Source of the DNA: Isoperla grammatica
Taxonomy: Eukaryota > Arthropoda > Insecta > Plecoptera > Perlodidae
Length of the DNA stretch: 64,000 bases
Assembly (NCBI GenBank): GCA_945910005.1
Contig: OX246746.1
Span: forward strand, 18,447,779 to 18,511,778
Direction of reading: 5' to 3'
The position numbers and the translations under genes are program-made. Shown here piece after piece: positions 54,459-64,000 of the stretch. Under the pieces are notes generated by a model. That model was not told the origin of the DNA. It did no database searches and was given only the letters and a program-made list of their open reading frames with translations. Every line of letters begins with the position of its first letter. Position 1 is the stretch's first letter.

Positions 54459-55308
54459 CAGGGCGATTCTCTAAGGTCCATGGTAAATTGAACGCCCGTT
54501 TTCGACGTTACGAGCCTTACCGCATTGAGTAAGCGATTCTCTACCGTGTTTTATCGACAAAGATCGTTACCACCTACGTTAAAAGAAGCGCGCTCCAAAA
54601 CCCTGCCTTTAGACGTGCGATAAGAAAACATGGCGGACTTTTCAAGCCGTCTCATGTTCACTTCAGCATTTGAACTAATTGATTATAGAAATTTGTTGTG
54701 TGTATCGATACAAATATACGATATTTATATTTAAAAATATGTTTGTGAGTAAGGAAATATAATTTGTAGTTAGGCCTATGTAACAAAAGTCTAGAAGTAA
54801 TTTTGTATCATAACCCTACTTTCCTAGTTTGGCCGTGCCGTCACGGCACGTAGGGTAGGCCTAGAACCCTAGGCCTACTTCTAAGTTCAAACACTAGGTT
54901 CGTTTGATTTGCTACACCTTTTATACTCTTTGCACTCACTCCATGTTATTTCATGGGATACATGGCATAAAGTACAAAAGGTGCCGGTAAATCAAACGAA
55001 CCCTAATGCTGCAATAAGTGAAAAAAGTGCAGAAGGTGTCCGGAAATCAAACGCACCCAATGGCAAACGTTCCATTTATTCACGCGTTGTCATTGGTTAA
55101 CTTTCTATAGTGTACACAGCCATCTCGAACACATCCACAAACTAATATATAACAGGCGCTGCTCTGCTGCAACGGCTACGTCCTTTCGATACGGTTATCG
55201 AACGTTATGAAATTGTAGTTGGGAATCGCGCGGTAGCTTATCGTGTGGTAAGTTTAGTACAAGTGTCGTTAAGGTTAAATTTACCGCGCATCTTAGAGAA
55301 TCGCCCTG
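54459..55308. mobile_element. DNA transposon with CAGGGCGATTCTCTAAG ends, 850 bp
   Basis: The perfect 17-bp TIR CAGGGCGATTCTCTAAG is extended to about 35 bp with few mismatches (GGTAAATT is shared). A clean target duplication is not visible. Subterminal GCGATTCTCTA and GCGATTCC repeats resemble the end. At 54630 an ATGGCGGAC start in good context opens 34 codons to 54734, perhaps a remnant of a first exon. A nested hairpin with ends GGTTCGTTTGATTTGC lies at about 54896-55005. Three TAGGCCTA copies are inside (54771, 54856, 54870). Confidence 0.75.
54896..55005. repeat. Short hairpin element inside the 850-bp transposon
   Basis: AGGTTCGTTTGATTTGCTAC on the left pairs imperfectly with GGTAAATCAAACGAACCC on the right, with ACACCTTTT against AAAAGGTG. 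A related half-copy, AGAAGGTGTCCGGAAATCAA, follows at about 55031. It may be a separate small insertion or subterminal structure of the host element. Confidence 0.55.
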
Positions 55309-55321
55309 CCGATCCACGTAA

Positions 55322-55412
55322 CGAGTGGTGAGTGTTGCTTCGCGGTAGCACGCGCTACTTCATTCGAGGGTCGTGGGTTCGATCCCACCATGAGGGCAGT
55401 CCACGGTGATAA
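55322..55412 (+). repeat. tRNA-like pseudogene or SINE head
   Basis: GCTTCGCGGTAGCACGCG resembles a D arm, and GTGGGTTCGATCCCAC forms a perfect T stem-loop with a B box. The acceptor and anticodon stems do not pair, so it is not a functional tRNA. It lies just before a family A SINE but has a different head. Confidence 0.55.
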
Positions 55413-55452
55413 CACCAGTAAGGCACTGAGGCAACAATACCAGACCGATAGA

Positions 55453-55707
55453 GGTGGCTCAGCGGTAAGACGCGAGACTCTAGTGCAGGAGGTCACCGGT
55501 TCGATTCCGGCCACCGACCGGCAGTCCTGACTGAGGTTTTTCCGAGGTTTTCCTCAGTCTGGGATTGAGTCCTATTATAAGCCCTCGGACATTCCTCCCA
55601 ACTATCCAAACACCATAATAACATATTTAATCACCTGAAGAGAGGCATACCAGGTAAAGCCGGTGTGCCCCCTATAAAGGGTATTCATACGAAAAATTAT
55701 TATTTTT
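55453..55707 (+). repeat. tRNA-derived SINE, family A, best copy
   Basis: The A box TGGCTCAGCGG lies at 55455-55465 and the B box GGTTCGATTCC at 55498-55508. The body contains CTGACTGAGG, CCGAGGTTTTCCTCAGTC, ACATTCCTCCCAACTATCCA, ACCTGAAGAGAGGC, GTGTGCCCCCTATAAAGG and ATTCATACGAAAAATTATTA. The good promoter boxes and full tail make this the reference copy for the family in the window. Confidence 0.88.
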
Positions 55708-56275
55708 TCACAATACCAGAGGATAATGTTCCATTCCTGGCCGTATTGGATAGGGAAGTGTATTGGATGTATTCGGACAGTGAAAATCAAAATCAAGGCA
55801 TGTTATGTAACTTGTCCGGAATATGTTGAACGTTGTAATTTATGTACTTCGGACCTAAAGTATCTTGCGGGTATAATAACACATTATGAAAACTACGCGA
55901 AATTATTGTGTGTTTTAGTTATCCAAATAACAAACGTACTGATAAGTAATGAGTATATTTTAAACTATTTTTAAACCCAACTGATAGTTCTTACGAAAAC
56001 ATATGTACCTACATTACCACTTTCAATTTCATTATTGTAAACAAACAATAACGTATGATTCCCTAGCTAGACGAAGAAACCTTCGAGACAGCACTCGAAC
56101 TTGATTGCATGTCTGGTTCTAGACTACGATGAGATACGCGGGAAAGTTATGAGATTATTTCCCAGCCTATAGCTCGTGTCTATACTACAGCCACGTTGAG
56201 CTGCTGATAGAAATTGTGGGAGTTGTTGGGTGGATCCCGTTCGCAGTATGTAAACTTTTACCACCCTGACTACGT
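55708..56275. other. Non-coding stretch
   Basis: Contains overlapping small frames on both strands with no recognised domain. Nothing else is visible. Confidence 0.45.
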
Positions 56276-56475
56276 GAGCACCCTAAAGTCCGTATGCATA
56301 GACCAGACTCAAGCCTTCCTCAACTCAACCTCTCCTCAGCCTCGCCCAACCACCAATCACGGAATGGCATTGCCATGTGGACGGCTCTGTGATTGGTGGT
56401 TGGGTGAGTCTGAGGAGAGGCTGAGTGGAGGAGGGCTTGAGTGTGAACTATGCATTCGGGCCTTCACTTAGCCTC
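56276..56475. repeat. Long hairpin, about 90-bp arms, possible miniature transposon
   Basis: The left arm with ATGCATAG, ACTCAAGCCTTCCTCA, CCTCTCCTCAGCCT and AACCACCAATCAC pairs with the right arm GTGATTGGTGGTT, GAGGAGAGG, GGAGGGCTTGAGT and CTATGCAT. The central loop is about 30 nt. Paired CCAAT motifs lie at the stem top. No target duplication was found. Confidence 0.75.
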
Positions 56476-56526
56476 TTTCTTTATCGGTGTGATAAGAAAC
56501 CAGCTACAATAGAAGTAACAACAGAT

Positions 56527-56680
56527 GTGGCTCTTAACTCGGGAGGTCACTGGTTTGATTTCGGCCAGTGGCAATCCTGACTGATTGTTTTCTCCGAGGT
56601 TTTCCTCAGTCCCAATAGGAATGATGGGATTGAGTTATGGCCACCGTTCCTTCTAAACAAAGTCAGCTGAAGAGGGGCGC
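56527..56680 (+). repeat. tRNA-derived SINE, family A, truncated
   Basis: A decayed B box GGTTTGATTTC lies at 56552-56562, followed by CGGCCAGTGGCAATCCTGAC, CCGAGGTTTTCCTCAGTC and CAGCTGAAGAGGGGC. The tail is missing. Confidence 0.7.
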
Positions 56681-57039
56681 GTAGTGAAATATTACTGTAT
56701 AAGTTCCATGTCAAAATTGGTTGTAGCCGATAACGGGCTACAGCCCAGGACTGGACAATCATGTTTCCCACTCTTCCTATACAATGTCTTCAAAATCTCT
56801 GATTTAGAATGCTCCCAAGTTTTATCTTTTCCATGGTGTTCAGGAGTCAGAACGACACCAAATATTGTAGATTCTCCAGCGCCGGACTACAACGTCCTAG
56901 CATTTACTTATTTCCGGCTATTTCTCATCATTTACTACTGAAGAGATAGTTTCTACCTTTCGGTGTGGGTGCATTTTTACGGCCCTCAACCCCCACCCAG
57001 CCCTCCTACTGAAGCCATTGCCGGAGAGACCTGTCATCT

Positions 57040-57735
57040 TTCTTAGTACTGAAGATGTCAATTGTTTCAACAGCCAAGCCAATAAAAGAATATGATTGTG
57101 GTTGAAGGGTGCTGGACTGGAGGGAACAGTGCGGGACTGATTGTGGTTGAAGAGTGGAGGACTGGAGGGAGTAGTACGGCAAGAAGATGTCAATTGTTCC
57201 AATTGCAGGGCCGTAACTATACGGGTTAGTAACCCGGGTAAAAAATCGTGAGTAGACCATTTTGACTTGCTAATACCACCTGCTAATGTCACACCAGTCA
57301 CTAGTACGAAATATTCTTTTGAAAAAATCCTAAAACTCGTTAAAACTCTTCAATCACACTAAAAGAATCGAACAAATTTCCGGGGCTGTGCGCCCCGGGC
57401 CCGCATTGGCTGGGGGGGGGGGGGGGGGGGGGGGGGGCTCCCGCAGACTCTCTACTGTACTTTGCCCAATCATACCCAAGTGATTTTTGTACCCTAGTTA
57501 CGGCCCTGGTTCCAAGTGATTGTGGTTCAAGGGTGGAGGACTGGAGGTAGAGCAGTACGGGATGTAGTACTGAAGATGTCAATTGTTCTAAGTCAACACC
57601 AGCCACCAAGTGTGGTTGAAGGGTGGAGGGTGGAGGACTGGAGGCAGCAATACGGGATGTAGTACTGAAGATGTCAATTGTTCTAAGTCAACACCAGCCA
57701 CCAAGTGTGGTTGAAGGGTGAGTAGTAGCCACTGC
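57040..57735 (+). repeat. Tandem ~95-bp repeat interrupted by a TIR element
   Basis: The blocks TACTGAAGATGTCAATTGTT and GTGGTTGAAGGGTGGAGGAC recur at about 57047-57180, 57520-57620 and 57640-57720, with the last two copies 95 bp apart. The array is split by the element at 57206-57508. Confidence 0.75.
57206..57508. mobile_element. 303-bp TIR element inside the tandem array (hAT-like ends)
   Basis: CAGGGCCGTAACTATACGGG on the left faces TACCCTAGTTACGGCCCTG on the right, with 13 bp CAGGGCCGTAACT paired perfectly. A near-match GTTCCAA[T/G] appears close to both ends but is offset by 2 bp on the left, so an 8-bp target duplication is only suggested. The interior has a run of 26 G (57412-57437) and no coding capacity. 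Confidence 0.65.
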
Positions 57736-58025
57736 AGCAGTACGGGATCAGCAGTCAGCAGTCGCGTCGCTCGCACGTAGAACGAGTCCCCGAGAATGTT
57801 TACGATCGAGGACCAATCACCCCGAGGAATTACCGAGCCCGAACGATTTTTATTTAAATTGTTCACTTGTAAAAAACGGCCAACAGTTTAGAGGCCCCCG
57901 AATTACGCCGCGCATGTGCGTGAGAGGAGAAACCCCTCCAGGAGCCCGCTACTGTTTGTACGGCTATTACCTTTACCATAGTGGCCGAACAAGGAATTGT
58001 TTCCCACAAAACATTCCACCGCAGG
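57736..58025. other. Short non-coding spacer
   Basis: No supported feature lies between the tandem array and the large palindrome. Confidence 0.4.
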
Positions 58026-59859
58026 TAAAGTCCATTCCTACAAAAGAACGATCCCAGGTAGCAAGAAATTTCCCCTCCACGTTACCACCACCACTCGGCA
58101 CGGGTGACACTGCTCGCGAGGCATTGGAATGCGGTAGACAGCATGACCCATTGTCCAGGTGTCATTGTTATGAACGCAATTTTTTGATGTAGTTGAAATG
58201 ATACAATTTCTAATTTATTTTCAGATATATGGAATAATGACGTAATATTAATATAAACTGAATTTTGTATTTTTAAAATAGCTTGAAAACTGCCGTATTT
58301 AGAGCAAGTAGTAACTATGGTTACGATCATGTTAGAAAATATAATAATACAAGAGACTAAGAATGACTGCAGAATAAACACGTAAAATTAATATAAAATA
58401 AGGTGTATTTTTAAAATAACTTGATTACTGCCCATTTTAAAGCAGTGTGCTCATCATCATTATGATTTTCAGACTTAAATCGTTTATATTAAAAGTATAT
58501 TTTCAAATTCAAAATTAAATTTAGATTGTTTTCTCGGGATTGTATAATATAGCTAAAAAAAAATTATAATAATTACTAACTGATAATACTACTGATAATT
58601 ACTAACTTTTGACTTTATCCGAACTTTGTTATTTTTAGAACCACACTAGTTTTCAGGCGTCTTGCCTCGGCGAGAGTGATTGACAGATGAATGAAATACA
58701 CCTTTGACTCATGTTTTAAAATTGGCATGATAGCTACCGTATTTAGAGCAATATGATTTGGGAAGCGTGTTGTTTATAAACATCAACCCAAATAATCAAT
58801 TGTGGCCCTGAAAAGGGCCGATTGTTGCTGCATTTCTTACTCCATCAACGTTGCAAGGTCATCGACGTCTTCATCTGATGATGAATCGTTGTCCACACGT
58901 ATAATCATTTGTTCGACGACCGTGTGTATTATACAACAATAGACCATCGCAGATATCTTTGACAGTGCCGGCCTGAGGGACAAAATTAAATTAAAATAAA
59001 ATATATGATAATTTTATTGATAATATCCTATTATTGTTATTGTTATTGTTAGGATTATTGTTATTATTAATGGCGTTGTATTATGTTTATTATATTCTTT
59101 ATTTACAAGATCGTGACCATAAAGTTACTATACTTGCTCTAAATACGGTAGTTATCATGCCAATTTTAAAACATGAGTCAAAGGTGTATTTCATTCATCT
59201 GTCAATCACTCTCGCCGAGGCAAGACGCCTGAAAACTAGTGTGGTTCTAAAAATAACAAAGTTCGGATAAAGTCAAAAGTTAGTAATTATCAGTAGTATT
59301 ATCAGTTAGTAATTATTATAATTTTTTTTTAGCTATATTATACAATCCCGAGAAAACAATCTAAATTTAATTTTGAATTTGAAAATATACTTTTAATATA
59401 AACGATTTAAGTCTGAAAATCATAATGATGATGAGCACACTGCTTTAAAATGGGCAGTAATCAAGTTATTTTAAAAATACACCTTATTTTATATTAATTT
59501 TACGTGTTTATTCTGCAGTCATTCTTAGTCTCTTGTATTATTATATTTTCTAACATGATCGTAACCATAGTTACTACTTGCTCTAAATACGGCAGTTTTC
59601 AAGCTATTTTAAAAATACAAAATTCAGTTTATATTAATATTACGTCATTATTCCATATATCTGAAAATAAATTAGAAATTGTATCATTTCAACTACATCA
59701 AAAAATTGCGTTCATAACAATGACACCTGGACAATGGGTCATGCTGTCTACCGCATTCCAACGCCTCGCGAGCAGTGTCACCCGTGCCGAGTGGTGGTGG
59801 TAACGTGGAGGGGAAATTTCTTGCTACCTGGGATCGTTCTTTTGTAGGAATGGACTTTA
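58026..59859. mobile_element. 1,834-bp palindromic element with 726-bp near-identical arms
   Basis: Arms at 58026-58751 and 59134-59859 are reverse complements with no net indel. The only difference I found by eye is one substitution (58125/59760 region). The outer ends read TAAAGTCCATTCC, so TA could be the target duplication. The arms contain several degenerate copies of a motif like TTGCTCTAAATACGGTAGTT followed by ATTTTAAAA. The 382-bp centre is unique and holds a candidate terminal exon on the minus strand. Reading frames in the arms (minus 58082-58381, plus 59504-59803) are the same sequence seen twice and have no domain. TIRs this long are unusual for a DNA transposon. Confidence 0.82.
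58837..58972 (-). CDS. Candidate last coding exon in the centre of the palindrome
   Basis: On the minus strand a pyrimidine-rich tract ending TTTTGTCCCTCAG (AG at 58974-58973) is a good acceptor. The exon begins at 58972 with the last base of a codon, encodes 44 residues and stops at TAA (58839-58837). It contains SKISAMVYCCIIHTVVEQMI, then an acidic DNDSSSDEDVDDLATLME tail. The hydrophobic CCIIH segment loosely recalls the ACCVLHN block near the C terminus of PIF/Harbinger transposases. That match is weak and rests on a few residues. No upstream exon lies inside the element. Confidence 0.4.
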
Positions 59860-62455
59860 GTTTGGTTGCCAGACAATGAATCGAAGCACGACATAACGTA
59901 CAATTATCGAGCCAACCGCGATCTGAAACACATTTTCAAGACTTTTTAAACGAAAACTTATGAATTTGTTCGTTGCACGAAATCAACCAGGTCTGCAAAG
60001 CACACACAGGCAAAGGTCAGACATTATTAGACATATTTCGTGAGAATTATAAATAATTTTAATTTTTTTTTTCGAGTTTATCATGAAACTGCCAGACAGG
60101 AGACTCGCGAAATGTAATTAATATATTCTACTGTGTGCTCGCATATGGTGGGTGGTTGTATAATGTATACAGTGCTGAGGTAGACATTCTCTGCTGGGCG
60201 TTCATGGCAGGGCGTAAACATTCATTTTATTGCGATACATTTTGTCAATAAAGTTAATGTATGCAAAGAGACAAAAAATGTATTAATATTACAGAGAGAC
60301 CGAAACTGCTCCACAGCTTAATGCTCTAAACGAGAACTGTGTACTAATGATCTGACGCAAGAGCTTTATGAAGAAGAACAGTAAAGATTTAGAAACAATT
60401 AAACTCAAGATCGTATGGATATAGAATCAGTGGATGGTTTTATGTTGTAAATATATTTTATAGCCGAATACTCTACCTTGTCGATACAAAATTGCAAAAT
60501 GTTGTTTAATTTCTATCGAAATGGCGGTCGTTGGCATTGAATGCGAGCTAAAAAGTCACATGAGATAATAAATCTAACCTTCTTGAAACAGGCTCGTTAC
60601 AGATATAAAATAGTTTATAGGAGTTCACTTCTTCCAAGATGATATTTCCTTGTGCTCGTGTATAACTAAGGGTTTAGTGCCAGTCCTATTTCCCTTACTC
60701 ATAAGCGTTCTATACTTAAAAACAAGTTTGATATTTGTATTGTAATTATATCGAAAGCATAATTGAACGATATTGCTGGAGTTGAGGGGGGGGGGGGGGG
60801 GGGGGTGTAGTTTCTCCCACACGGAACAACTCCAAAATTTTCCAGTCCCGTATAGGTAGCCGAGGAGTGCTGCGTTGTCAAATGTTTAATATTGATTTGG
60901 ATTATATGCATAATATGTGTATAAGGTTAGGCAAGGTGAATTTTCCTTAATTTTCACATTTTACAGATATTGCAAAGATTTGTCAATCGTTTAGCAATAA
61001 TTATAATTATTATTTTTGCTTAACGGCGCACTTAACGACCGTCAGTTCTTATAGACGTCTCGTACGACCGGCAGAGCTACCTGAACCCCACACGCGCGAA
61101 ACCAATCTTTTGATTGTTCATACATAATTATTATTATTATTACTAATGTTAATTATGATAATTATACAACAATAACATGTTAGCATAAACATAACAATAG
61201 CTTGTAGTAGTATACCTATTGAGAACCCCTACCCCCTCAAGTCCCCCCCCCCCCAGCAACTGTAGCCCGCTCCTCTGTTCATGATTCGGCTACTCTATAC
61301 CATTGCACGCAATTGTCTCTCGAAAGATAGTGGAATGCCGGGTAACAAAGCAGTGTAGGTTTTTTGCTATTAAAAATATGAGCTAACCTAAACATTTCGA
61401 TTTAATAACTACACAAGATACGAGGGTATTTTTTGTGTATAGTTAAGAAGATGCATGCCCATGCCATATTGCAAGTATGTCATGCCCGGCCCACGGCGAG
61501 GCGTTCAACAGCCGAAGGCGATGCCTCAAAACAGATTGTTAAAGCTTGCACGAACTGTATCACCGTCTCACAACGATACAACCCGCAATTATAACTTATA
61601 AATCGCAGTAATTATATTAATTATAGTCACGTATGAAAGGATTGAAATGTGTCTTCTAAGAAGCGTGCCATTCAATTTGCTTCTGTTGTTCTCTATATAC
61701 TATATACAATAAATTAAATAATAATTGATGCCCAATTGAACAATTTAATGTAGTTGGCAAACGGTTAGTTCGACACAATTGAACGAAACTATACACAAAT
61801 AAATTTTAGCGAATAAAAAACATAAATTGGAGGTTTTCGTGAATAACATATTAAAACCATGAATGAATGAATGAATGAATGAATGAATGAATGAATGCGA
61901 AGTGGGACGACGCGAGTCAATGTATTATCTGTTTCGTGCTTTTTTATCTTATTTCTGCAATGATCTACACAATAGTCGGAAAAAACTCTAAAATATTTGA
62001 CATTTAAAATAGAGGCGTGTGATTGGCTTAACGATTATGAGGTCATTGACGAGGACTCCTACGAAACAGCTGGTATATAGAGAACATGATTATCTCACTG
62101 CGTCCTGTCAATGGTGACATGCCATGTAAATGACACACTCTTTTAAATGCCAAATAACAAACCATTATTTAATTAAAGAATATTTTCGTTATTATAATCA
62201 GTAGAATAATTTTCGAGTAATGATATCTTCAATTGCGTCAATAATTACTTAGTGTGTAGTAGGCCTAATGAGCAATTACAGTTAAAAACAATATATGATA
62301 AGTTTGAAGTAGCCACGGTGAAAATTATGAAAAGTATCTCAGAAAATCGCCCTTCTTAAATCTGCTACATTTATTACGGTGGGGTTGTATCTTAGTTTTA
62401 AGTCGTATATTTAGTTGTATCTCTCTTAGTTGTATCATTGTTTATGCCGGCATAA
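59860..62455. other. Non-coding stretch with poly-G and simple repeats
   Basis: Runs of 20 G (60786-60805) and 12 C (61243-61254) occur. The dispersed motif CGTACGACCGGCAGAGCTAC lies at 61070-61089 with AACGGCGC upstream. A GAAT tetranucleotide repeat runs at about 61860-61897. TAGGCCTA lies at 62260-62267. No exon is supported. Confidence 0.45.
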
Positions 62456-62605
62456 CACGACTCAATACTTTCGTCAAACTTATTGAATTCAAGAACAAAA
62501 GCGAATCAAAAACAGTTTGGTAAAAAACTGCAACAATATAGCTTCTATTAATTGATGCTTTTTTGTCCTTGAATTCAAGAAGTTTGACGAAAGTATTGAA
62601 CCGTG
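62456..62605. repeat. 150-bp hairpin, probable miniature inverted-repeat element
   Basis: Arms of 41 bp at 62456-62496 and 62565-62605 are reverse complements with few mismatches. They share TCAATACTTTCGTCAAACTT and TTGAATTCAAG, and there is no net indel. The 68-nt loop is AT-rich. No target duplication is evident. Confidence 0.8.
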
Positions 62606-63639
62606 TAATGTGGGCATTATAAATACGCAAAACCTGGGCCATGACTTAAACAATCCGCTTCCCCTGGTACATTCATGGGCTATGTATAGGAATAGCAACG
62701 TGGGTTACATATACTTGCGGACTAATAAGTCTTGGAAAATGATATTTGTCTACCTTTGATTTACTTCGGTCGCCAGATATACATGAGTGCAGACTGTATA
62801 GTCTGTACAACCCTGCGTTGTCCTCTTATTTATGTTATGAGCGGCTCCATGAATGGTGCGAGCATATTGCTAACAACCTCTTGAATCTGTTGCAACGGTA
62901 TCCCATCAAGTGGCTAACACCGCTAACGTAACGTTAGGCTTAAAGCTGAAAGATGTGTGAGTGCGGAATTGGTCTTTGTTCAAATGAATGTGACAGGGAA
63001 TTATGAAATGTCTCATCAAATTTGACTTTAATCCTCTTAGAAAAGACATCAGGATCTCCGTCGGACCGGCTATAGTAGGCTGTGGGATTAGCATGGCTTG
63101 ACGAGAGGCCATGTCTTGTGTAGTAAGCCTCGAGACTCCACAAGATCCACCATGTTGGCAACTTGTATACTTCTATCTACACACAAGTGTAATATAAGGT
63201 GTAACACTTGGGAGAATATTGTAATAGTCTTTGATTGATTGGAGGCAGCGTGCGAATTGACGGCTTGGCAGAAGTTGCCTAAGTATAGTATCTATACGTG
63301 GGTAGTAAGGGATCTGGGGAAAAGCCCCAACCGACGGAGGCAAACCACTTTTTGGAGTAATATTTCCCCTCGAGATGGCCTTAGAAGCGATCTGAGGTAT
63401 TATTTTGATAGGGAAGATTAAAAGACATAGAATAAAGAAAGTCGAAATGAGATGAGATGGGTATCCAGATTTGGGGATTTAGCCATCCCCGGCGGGGATA
63501 TCTTTCAGTAAAACAGAGTCAGGGATGAAATTACCACAGGGGGAAATCCCTCCGTCAATTTCTACCCCGATTGGAGATGAACGTGTAGGCCTACAAAGTA
63601 TTGCTAGACAATGAGCATTATCATCATGTTAATTCAAGA
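62606..63639. other. Non-coding stretch
   Basis: Overlapping open frames on both strands at 62746-63161 have no recognised domain. TAGGCCTA lies at 63586-63593. Nothing else is supported. Confidence 0.45.
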
Positions 63640-63790
63640 GAGCCGGTGTTGTGGCCACGGTACATTAGGCCTTGGGCTAATAAACCAGGTTCGAATCCTA
63701 GCTTGGGCATCTTCATTATCGCCCATTCATCGTCTCAATTAACATCGTTATCAAAATATGAGACGTAAAGCCCAAATCACATCATCGTTA
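63640..63790 (+). repeat. tRNA-derived SINE, family B, best copy
   Basis: The head reads GCCGGTGTTGTGGCCACGGT with B box GGTTCGAATCC at 63688-63698. The body then has CTTGGGCATCTTCATTATCG, CCCATTCATCGTCTCAATTA and AAAATATGAGACGTAAAGCC, ending near ATCATCG. The tail is shared with 36290-36400 and, reversed, with 53095-53152. The A box is approximate. Confidence 0.7.
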
Positions 63791-64000
63791 AATTCATTCA
63801 AAAGGTATCGAGCATTGAGAGCCTTCGGTGGGAAGAAAACATTGCTTAGCAACGGCTAGTTATTCAATAAAATTTACTCAGGTGTAACGAAAACGTAATA
63901 TGAATAGTTTCAAATGTTAATCAGATAGCTTATTTACATAAATTCACAAAAATGTGTTAAAATGAGAACTACAAAATATGAATTAGAAGGATCGCCTCAA
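63791..64000. other. Non-coding end of window
   Basis: AT-rich DNA with no supported feature. Confidence 0.4.

Noticed and set aside
55322..55394. Possible functional tRNA gene
   Set aside because: The T arm and D arm look good, but the acceptor and anticodon stems do not pair.

Overview
This is a 64 kb stretch of AT-rich (roughly 37% GC by eye) eukaryotic DNA from an animal genome, and it is mostly non-genic. The evidence is one split coding exon with a textbook splice donor, tRNA-derived SINEs, DNA transposons with terminal inverted repeats (TIRs) and target-site duplications, long (ATT)n microsatellites and several minisatellites. There are no operons, no bacterial-type genes and no CRISPR array. 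The repeat content and the dispersed TAGGCCTA palindrome would suit a marine invertebrate, but I cannot name the species.

The one host coding exon I can support is at 33569-33769 on the minus strand. It is a 67-codon first coding exon whose sequence resembles the start of a PR/SET (PRDM-family) domain. It has a strong start context, an upstream in-frame stop and a GTAAGT donor. A GC-richer block at about 34020-34300, with two CCAAT boxes and a CACGTG E-box, may be its promoter. The rest of that gene must lie at lower coordinates or outside the window; I could not find a second exon. Every long open frame elsewhere is explained by tandem repeats.

Layout: 1-9755 is non-coding with one SINE, two non-autonomous hAT elements with perfect 8-bp target duplications (3684-4113, 4464-4885) and a 91-bp tandem repeat. 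9756-13923 carries large ATT/AAT microsatellites. 15123-15612 is a tandem array holding nine exact TGACGTCA sites. 18411-19815 is an 84-bp minisatellite. 22629-22770 is a hexanucleotide tract and 23593-25048 is a third hAT element with an 8-bp duplication. 28209-29345 is a 26-bp minisatellite open in all three forward frames. 29771-30312 is a 277-bp tandem duplication. 35520-36045 is a higher-order hexanucleotide array. 39714-40379 is a TTAA-flanked element. 43652-44180 is a TIR element with a possible first exon.

The last third is dense in mobile DNA. A 917-bp element with a large internal palindrome has split a SINE at 48812-49728, and the SINE is rejoined exactly across a TA duplication. 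52155-52660 holds three tandem exon-like units. An 850-bp TIR element lies at 54459-55308. SINEs and hairpin elements follow. At 58026-59859 is a palindrome with two nearly identical 726-bp arms around a 382-bp centre that appears to hold the last coding exon of a gene.

I see no new multi-gene system. The more unusual items are the two long-palindrome elements, the TGACGTCA array, the minisatellite whose copies switch between stop and tyrosine codons, and the excess of TAGGCCTA.
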